Virus record (IMG/VR): IMGVR_UViG_3300038558_000015 | Span: 1-47,883 of that record | DNA from: a virus | Strand: one strand, 5' to 3' | Length of the DNA stretch: 47,883 bases | Made by a program: the position numbers and the translations under genes | Shown: piece by piece, positions 47,849 through 47,883 of the stretch | Position numbering within the stretch: the first letter of the stretch is position 1 | How the letters are laid out: each line of letters opens with the position of its first letter | The notes under the pieces: model-generated | What the model was told of the DNA's origin: nothing | Database searches by the model: none | Seen by the model: the letters and a program-made list of their open reading frames with translations, nothing else

Positions 47849-47883
47849 TCTTGCTTTCTCCTTTAGGGAGGGCCATCTGCCCT

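Noticed and set aside
47667-47876. 69-residue minus-strand ORF at the right end
   Set aside because: The overlapping 47633-47848 frame has a strong ribosome site and a heptad pattern, and this one has neither.
1-47883. Complete phage genome with terminal repeats
   Set aside because: The first frame is open to the left edge, no matching sequence is visible at the two ends, and replication genes are missing.

Overview
This window is part of the genome of a tailed double-stranded DNA phage, probably a short-tailed podovirus-like one infecting a Gram-negative host. A minus-strand block runs without a break from about 38.3 kb down to 2.85 kb and carries the whole virion programme: large terminase, portal, a GroES-like co-chaperonin, scaffold, major capsid protein, decoration-type proteins, tail adaptors, tail fibres, spanins, a P22 gp10-like tail protein, ejection-type proteins and a 3655-residue polyvalent protein. 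The nested lipoprotein spanin pair requires an outer membrane. A small GcrA-like protein points weakly to an alphaproteobacterial host. Many virion genes resemble those I know from uncultured marine phages; this is recognition from memory, not a search.

Layout. 1-2.7 kb (+): accessory genes, a metallophosphoesterase, tRNA-Asn and tRNA-Trp. 2.7-2.85 kb: a convergent junction with a strong hairpin. 2.85-4.4 kb (-): a MazG/DUF550-like nucleotide pyrophosphohydrolase, an unknown gene and a second metallophosphoesterase. 4.4-15.4 kb (-): the giant protein. 15.4-38.3 kb (-): structural and lysis genes. 38.28-38.35 kb: a compact divergent promoter region. 38.35-44.5 kb (+): tRNAs and accessory genes, namely a VWA protein, a GcrA-like protein, a tRNA-like RNA with enlarged arms, tRNA-Arg, small ORFs, a five-member tRNA cluster, ribonucleotide reductase beta, a Fic enzyme, a SLOG protein and a HAD protein of the RNA-repair-associated type. 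44.5-46.5 kb (-): small regulators and hypotheticals. 46.52-47.16 kb (+): a terminase small subunit candidate, apart from TerL and on the other strand. 47.15-47.88 kb (-): small genes.

The window does not look like a complete genome. The first reading frame is open to the left edge, and I see no DNA polymerase, helicase, primase, RNR alpha subunit, endolysin or integrase. Genes are packed with ATGA/TAATG-type overlaps, so most are probably translationally coupled within long operons.

The most unusual material is the RNA-rich plus-strand region. One 160-nt element has a perfect tRNA acceptor stem, T arm and CCA end, but enlarged D-side and anticodon-side arms. A second tRNA-like gene has a very long variable arm. 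Two protein genes start exactly two bases after an encoded tRNA CCA end, so tRNA 3' processing would release nearly leaderless mRNAs. The neighbouring Fic, SLOG and HAD genes make a tRNA-protection or host-takeover module a reasonable hypothesis, but that is inference.
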